From Lachnospiraceae bacterium (GTDB lineage: Bacteria > Bacillota > Clostridia > Lachnospirales > Lachnospiraceae), in assembly GCA_009774535.1 (NCBI GenBank), contig VSNY01000039.1:1-28653 (forward strand): a stretch of DNA of 28,653 nucleotides, given 5' to 3'. Within the stretch, counting starts at the first letter, position 1, and every line of letters begins with the position of its first letter. The notes under the pieces were generated by a model. The model was not told the origin of the DNA. It searched no databases and saw only the letters and a program-made list of their open reading frames with translations. This document shows positions 24,901-28,653 of this stretch, piece after piece. The position numbers and the translations under genes were made by a program.

Positions 24901-26307
24901 ATGTTGCGCTTGCTGTTTTTCATGAATACGATGGGAAGCTTATTTTTTATTATTCATGCAATACTGCTTCCTTTTAAGAAAAAACATCTGCCGCCAGGAT
25001 ACAGGGTATTTCTCTTTCGCATTAATTTATTGCTATTTATAATCCCGTTTCCGGCATTTTTTTATTATCTGCGCAGATATTTTAACAATATTGCAATTGT
25101 AACACCTTTAGATCCATTCCAATATAATGGTTCGCATATTACAGTTCATTTTATAAACGATACCTGTTTTATGTTCCCTAAGCCGAAACTAATTGAAATA
25201 CTATGGATATTTATCTGGATTACCGTATGTGTTTTTTTGGTGATCAAAAATTTATACCATGAAAATAGGCTTCATCATTTTCACAGTTTTTTCAGTTTGT
25301 TTTTTAATAATGAAATGGAATGTAGTTCTTTAGAAATAGATCATATGATAAAAGCTGCGCAAAAAGAATTAAACATGAAAAAGAAGCCCCGCGTATATGT
25401 TGTTGAGGGTATAATTGTTCCTCATGTTAGTGGTATATATCGTCCTAAATTATATTTGCCTGCTCATTGGGATGTTCCTAAACAGGTATATTATATGACA
25501 ATTAAACATGAGCTTGCGCATATTTTGCACAAGGATTTACTAGTTCGACGTATATCATTGATTTTAAGTATTATTTTCTGGTGCAACCCTGTATTGTACT
25601 TTTTACTGCCAAGACTGGCTGGTTATGATGAATTGTATGCAGATGCATGCGCCTGTGATGGTGCTTCCAAAGATGACCGAAAAGCATATGGACTTTCCAT
25701 TCTAAATCTGATGGAAATATCTTCCAACATTCCAAATATGCCAGTGAAGGGTATAGGCCTTAAGTTAAATAGTATGAAATTTATGGAAGAAAGGATTTAT
25801 ATTATGAAAAAAAATAATCTTTATAAACACAAACCTTTTAAAATAGTTGCTACAGCAATTATGTCAGCTTTTATTTTTACATTATCAGCAGTTCCTGCGA
25901 TGGCTTATAGTATGCCAGCTGCATTGGCTAGTAAAGATCAGGCTGTCGAATTCAATTCTATTGATATGTATGATGTAAATACGTTATCTTCTGATAACTA
26001 TAATAAACCATTATCTGTATCCGAGCATCTTTCTGAAACTAAATTATCTTCTATATTAGATAATTTAGATTTTTCTAAAGGTGATACATATTGTATTGAT
26101 GAAAACGGTGTCGTATTTGACATAGTAAAACCATATTTTTCTGGTTGTAATCACAATTGGGTACCTGCAAGTGTTTCACACCATGATAAAAATCGTGATG
26201 GTAGTTGTACAGTCGTTGTTTATTCGGCCGAAAGGTGTTCAAGATGTGGTGATACAGTAATCTTAGGAACCTATGCAACTACTACGTTTTACGAATGTCC
26301 TCATTAA
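24901..26307 (+). CDS. orphan M56-family metallopeptidase (BlaR1-like) with Cys/His-rich C-terminus
   Basis: A 468-residue membrane protease. N-terminal membrane segments lie at about 4-25, 35-55 and 100-117; the zinc site HELAHILHKD is at 203-212 with the third ligand in YDELYADACACD near 244. Another membrane or signal-like helix is at about 313-335 (ATAIMSAFIFTLSAVPAMAY). The short extracellular tail of about 130 residues ends in a Cys/His-rich part (GCNHNW, CSRCGDTVI, YECPH) that could bind zinc or form disulphides. No BlaI-type repressor lies next to it, which is unusual. Codon use is AT-rich, unlike the left 24 kb. The ATG has GGAG about ten bases upstream; a terminator-like hairpin follows at 26346. 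Confidence 0.85.
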   Translation: MLRLLFFMNTMGSLFFIIHAILLPFKKKHLPPGYRVFLFRINLLLFIIPFPAFFYYLRRYFNNIAIVTPLDPFQYNGSHITVHFINDTCFMFPKPKLIEILWIFIWITVCVFLVIKNLYHENRLHHFHSFFSLFFNNEMECSSLEIDHMIKAAQKELNMKKKPRVYVVEGIIVPHVSGIYRPKLYLPAHWDVPKQVYYMTIKHELAHILHKDLLVRRISLILSIIFWCNPVLYFLLPRLAGYDELYADACACDGASKDDRKAYGLSILNLMEISSNIPNMPVKGIGLKLNSMKFMEERIYIMKKNNLYKHKPFKIVATAIMSAFIFTLSAVPAMAYSMPAALASKDQAVEFNSIDMYDVNTLSSDNYNKPLSVSEHLSETKLSSILDNLDFSKGDTYCIDENGVVFDIVKPYFSGCNHNWVPASVSHHDKNRDGSCTVVVYSAERCSRCGDTVILGTYATTTFYECPH

Positions 26308-26345
26308 GTAAGAAAATATTATTTTCTATGTTTATCACTTAAATT

Positions 26346-26396
26346 AAGCATATCAAATCCAAGTATATTGTTTTTGCTTGATTTGATATGCTTTTA
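26346..26396 (+). terminator. terminator-like hairpin after the orphan M56 gene
   Basis: AAGCATATCAAATC pairs exactly with GATTTGATATGCTT, with an inner CAAG/CTTG step, and is followed by TTTAG. The stem is long but AT-rich and the U-run short. Confidence 0.6.
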
Positions 26397-26432
26397 GTAT
26401 AGATCCTTAGTTCTACTCAATTCAAGTTTCCA

Positions 26433-27137
26433 TTATCTCGCCAGAAAAGTATCATTTAAATACCATTTTGCATACCGATATGTCGCCCACGACGCAATAA
26501 TACCATATTTTTTCATTACCTGCAAAAGATAAATACTTTCTTTGACTTTTGATTTTCTCTTAACACCTCCGGCAAAACTTTTCCAATATCTCCATTAAAT
26601 CCTGTTTGCTTGCTTCTCCCATCTTATCCAATGCCTTTACAATCAACTATTTGCATATATCATCATCCAATCTCTTGTTCCGAATTTAATCTGCTTTCTG
26701 TCCTACAGTATTTGCCACCTTCAAAATTTGTTGTCCTACTATATAACGGCGTTTGACGTTTCTGATTCTGGAATAAACTTTATCAACGGCTAACAGTAAC
26801 TGTATACCAAAATGTTCATATGTCTTAACTTGATGATCGCATTATGAAGTGTCCATGTTATTCTCGGTATAAATCCATCAAAAAAATAATTGGATTCGCT
26901 TTTTCCCAAATGAAGCAGAGGCGTTCTTGTAATGTTCCCTTTATTGCGATACCTATTTTATTCAAAACTTCTGTACCTAACAACTTCTTTAAAATTTCCT
27001 GTGCTTTTTTGCGGTCACTCTGCCGTTTTGAAAATAATTTCCTCGTCCGTCTCACAGTTTGATCGTCTAAATCGTCCAGTGTCACTCCTTCCACAATTTC
27101 CTTTGAGCGTGCAATCGCAAAAGAACTAATTCCCTTA
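26433..27137 (-). pseudogene. decayed AlbA_2/Schlafen-like ATP-binding protein
   Basis: Pieces in different minus-strand frames line up with the AlbA_2-HATPase_c_4 type of 'ATP-binding/transcriptional regulator' proteins. First comes ARSKEIVEGVTLDDLDDQTV with the following helix (about 27120-26858). Next is YEHFGIQLLLAVDKVYSRIR (about 26820-26760). After it come the C-terminal winged-helix part LIVKALDKMGEASKQDLMEI, KVLPEVLRENQKSKKV, and the end LLQVMKKYGI and YRYAKWYLN. In-frame stops (TAA and TAG, the latter probably from CAG), several frameshifts and an apparent loss of the ATPase middle show it is dead. The N-terminal AlbA_2 region is mostly missing upstream. The open frame at 26858-27094 is one fragment of it. 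Assignment is from motif memory. Confidence 0.68.
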
Positions 27138-27714
27138 ATTAAAATTAATTAAATCACCTCGATTTCATTATAATACAATAGACAAATATCCATCCAGATC
27201 ATATAGAATAACATTCATTTTGTCATGTAAAAGGACACGAATTCACACCATTATAAATTAAAATAAACCATTTCAGACGATTTCTTAATAATCAGACAGC
27301 TCAGGACAAACTATCAGTTCATCACAACAAGACAGATGAAAAATCTCAAAAGAGGGGTAAAAGCAGATAGTAAATGACTATATTTCAAAAATTTCAATAA
27401 ATCATTATAAAAACTTTTAGTCAATCATCTATTGTGTTTTTCTATTTTAGAAATTATAAAGAACTGCATTATATAAATAAAGCTTTTTAAAGATTATTAA
27501 TTTTATTACTTCGATTAGTCTTTTACGTTTTCTATCTCATTCCGTCCGATCGGATTCAGGTAGTTGGGAAGCTATGTTATCAAGATCGTATAATTTATAA
27601 ACATACCATACGGCTATTCGGATTCGTAAACCCTATTAATAGATTAACAAGTTGTTTTATTTATATGCCTCTTAACTTGTTAAGATCATTATTTATGCAT
27701 TATATATATTTGCA
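27138..27714. other. 577-bp AT-rich non-coding region
   Basis: I see no gene, intact or clearly decayed. The only structure noted is TTAACAAGTT (27644-27653) matching AACTTGTTAA (27674-27683) as a 10-bp inverted repeat across 20 bases; the second arm also lies within the 14-bp palindrome CTTAACTTGTTAAG (27671-27684). Confidence 0.5.
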
Positions 27715-27750
27715 AAAACAAAAAACGAGATGAACCTATTTTTCATCTCG
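27715..27750 (-). terminator. rho-independent terminator of the DUF4160 operon
   Basis: On the minus strand CGAGATGAA pairs with TTCATCTCG around a seven-base loop and is followed by six T. The hairpin overlaps the stop codon region of the decayed antitoxin-like gene. Confidence 0.82.
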
Positions 27751-27908
27751 CTCAAACTTTTCCACTACAGTTTCATTAATGAAGCTGTTTACGTTTTCTC
27801 CCGTTTCTTTATTTTTACTTTAGTCCTTTTGGGCAGCATGATAGAAACATTGTCATAATTTTCTATTTTGCTGTAGCCCTCTGTGCAGCTTTTCTTACTG
27901 GTGATATC
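27736..27908 (-). pseudogene. decayed ribbon-helix-helix (Arc-like) antitoxin-type gene
   Basis: Three frames together spell a common small Lachnospiraceae protein of the Arc/ribbon-helix-helix antitoxin kind: PVRKAAQRATAK, then NYDNVSIMLPKRTKVKIK, then ETGENVNSFINETVVEKFERDE-K-stop. Frame changes lie near 27861-27868 and 27803-27812, and the expected start codon appears as ATA after an intact AGGAG. It lies 12 bp after the DUF4160 stop and before a terminator on the same strand, so it may once have been the third gene of that operon. Confidence 0.7.
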
Positions 27909-27919
27909 TCTCCTGTCTC

Positions 27920-28177
27920 CTACATTCCAAAATGTTGATACCATCTAGCAATAATAGTATCACGATTAGCCCACAGATATTTTTGTATCTTTTTTAAATC
28001 GTTACCTGGTATATTGCTTTTATTATGAACTAATTCTATTTCATCTCTTTTTATCCAAAATTTTGTTGCATTTTCTGTCTGTTTTCCTTTAGAAACATGA
28101 ATGTGAATCGGCTCCCCATTCTCATTTGACCAAAAATAAAAAGCATATCCCATAAAATCAAGTAATGGTTTAGGCAA
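27920..28177 (-). CDS. DUF4160-domain protein
   Basis: An 85-residue protein with the DUF4160 pattern: FYFWSNENGEPIHIHV near the N-terminus, KFWIKRDEIELVHNKSNIP in the middle, and a C-terminal helix ending ANRDTIIARWYQHF. Family members occur in small two-gene modules that look like toxin-antitoxin pairs, but the activity is unproven. The start is TTG at 28177, with AAGGTG six bases upstream, overlapping the preceding gene's end by eight bases. Translation is therefore likely coupled. Confidence 0.85.
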   Translation of the reverse strand: MPKPLLDFMGYAFYFWSNENGEPIHIHVSKGKQTENATKFWIKRDEIELVHNKSNIPGNDLKKIQKYLWANRDTIIARWYQHFGM

Positions 28178-28439
28178 CTATAACACCTTCTTTTTCTCTT
28201 GCTATTTCCCAGATCAAGAAATTATTATTCCTTAAATACCTTTCAAGCTCCAATAATTCATCTTCTGAAAAACCATAGGTTTTATAAAACATATTATTAG
28301 GCAATTTCCCCTCAGCAAAATCAAAACCATGATCATTAGAACGCTCAAAAAGAACAGTTATCTCTTCAAAACCGTTATTTTCTTCTATGTCTGAAAAAGT
28401 AAGCACAACATTATCTACTGTACTATAATAATTTTTCAT
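28170..28439 (-). CDS. small uncharacterised protein paired with the DUF4160 gene
   Basis: An 89-residue acidic protein, not recognised. Predicted beta-strands at the N-terminus (STVDNVVLTFSDIEENNGFE, EITVLFERS) are followed by a helix (SEDELLELERYLRNNNFLIW). There is no signal peptide or membrane segment. The ATG at 28439 has AAGGTG five bases upstream, the same ribosome binding site as the next gene; a TTG directly before it is the alternative. It overlaps the DUF4160 start, in the position where the DUF2442 partner is often found in such modules, but it does not look like DUF2442. Confidence 0.75.
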   Translation of the reverse strand: MKNYYSTVDNVVLTFSDIEENNGFEEITVLFERSNDHGFDFAEGKLPNNMFYKTYGFSEDELLELERYLRNNNFLIWEIAREKEGVIVA

Positions 28440-28464
28440 CAAAACACCTTCTTTCTATAAATAT

Positions 28465-28492
28465 ATTATATCAAAACATCAATTATTTTCAA
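28465..28492 (-). promoter_or_regulatory. sigma-A promoter of the DUF4160 pair
   Basis: On the minus strand TTGAAA (28492-28487), a 16-bp spacer and a perfect TATAAT (28470-28465) lie 26 bp upstream of the first start codon. Confidence 0.8.
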
Positions 28493-28522
28493 GACTAAAA
28501 AAACACATGCATCAGATGACAA

Positions 28523-28561
28523 CCTGTGATGGTAGTTTCATATTTTAAAAAACATCACAGG
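28523..28561. repeat. 9-bp stem inverted repeat near the right end
   Basis: CCTGTGATG and CATCACAGG are exact complements across 21 bases. No U-run follows on either strand. It might be part of a terminator or element beyond the window. Confidence 0.4.
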
Positions 28562-28653
28562 CCTTATGACACCTACTTTTTTATATAAATTTTTTGTTAT
28601 ATTTTATAGCATAATATAACATTGCGTTCTTACCCATAAACATTATTTACCGG

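Noticed and set aside
26858..27094. 78-codon minus-strand ORF as an intact gene
   Set aside because: It has no good ribosome binding site, and its sequence is a middle fragment of the AlbA_2-type protein whose other parts lie in neighbouring frames.

Overview
The window looks like a chromosomal segment of a gut-type Clostridia species, most likely Lachnospiraceae. The evidence is moderate GC in the left 24 kb, strong GGAGG-type ribosome binding sites, a nupNOPQ-like nucleoside ABC transporter, a luxS-mtnN pair, a BlaI/BlaR1-type pair, and a sigma factor paired with a beta-propeller protein. From about 24.2 kb to the right end the sequence becomes clearly AT-rich and holds orphan or decayed genes, which suggests an accessory or degrading island. 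Species cannot be named from the sequence alone.

Left part (1-4.8 kb): a TetR-family regulator cut by the window edge (minus strand); an ECF-like sigma factor followed 15 bp later by a membrane-anchored beta-propeller protein, probably a sigma/sensor pair; an 87-bp MITE-like element with 17-bp perfect terminal inverted repeats; and a flippase-like (lysylphosphatidylglycerol synthase TM region family) membrane protein.

Centre (4.8-14.6 kb, minus strand): a ten-gene nucleoside uptake and salvage cluster. In transcription order it encodes a nucleoside-binding lipoprotein, an ABC ATPase, two permeases, deoxyribose-phosphate aldolase, cytidine deaminase, phosphopentomutase, a YczE/YitT-like membrane protein, a Crp/Fnr regulator and purine nucleoside phosphorylase, and it ends at a clear terminator. 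The transporter imports nucleosides. Cdd deaminates cytidines, Pnp releases purine bases as (deoxy)ribose-1-phosphate, DeoB isomerises that to the 5-phosphate, and DeoC splits deoxyribose-5-phosphate to acetaldehyde and glyceraldehyde-3-phosphate. A hairpin terminator just after the lipoprotein gene probably lowers expression of the genes behind it. Two direct copies of a GAC-N2-ATGTCCC motif lie upstream of the cluster and are candidate sites for its own Crp/Fnr protein.

Middle right (14.9-24.1 kb): a CmpB-type 'ABC permease-like' membrane protein carrying an Arg/Leu-rich tandem-repeat segment; a methyl-accepting chemotaxis protein broken by two single-base frameshifts; a BlaR1/MecR1-type M56 peptidase and BlaI-type repressor pair whose promoter sits in a 47-bp perfect palindrome; an uncharacterised 212-residue protein; and a luxS-mtnN-MATE transporter run with a good sigma-A promoter.

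Right end (24.2-28.65 kb, AT-rich): a second M56 metallopeptidase without a BlaI partner, a badly decayed AlbA_2-type ATP-binding protein, a decayed ribbon-helix-helix antitoxin-like gene, and a DUF4160 protein in an overlapping pair with a small unknown protein. There are two long non-coding stretches. I see no rRNA, tRNA, CRISPR array or intact transposase in the window.
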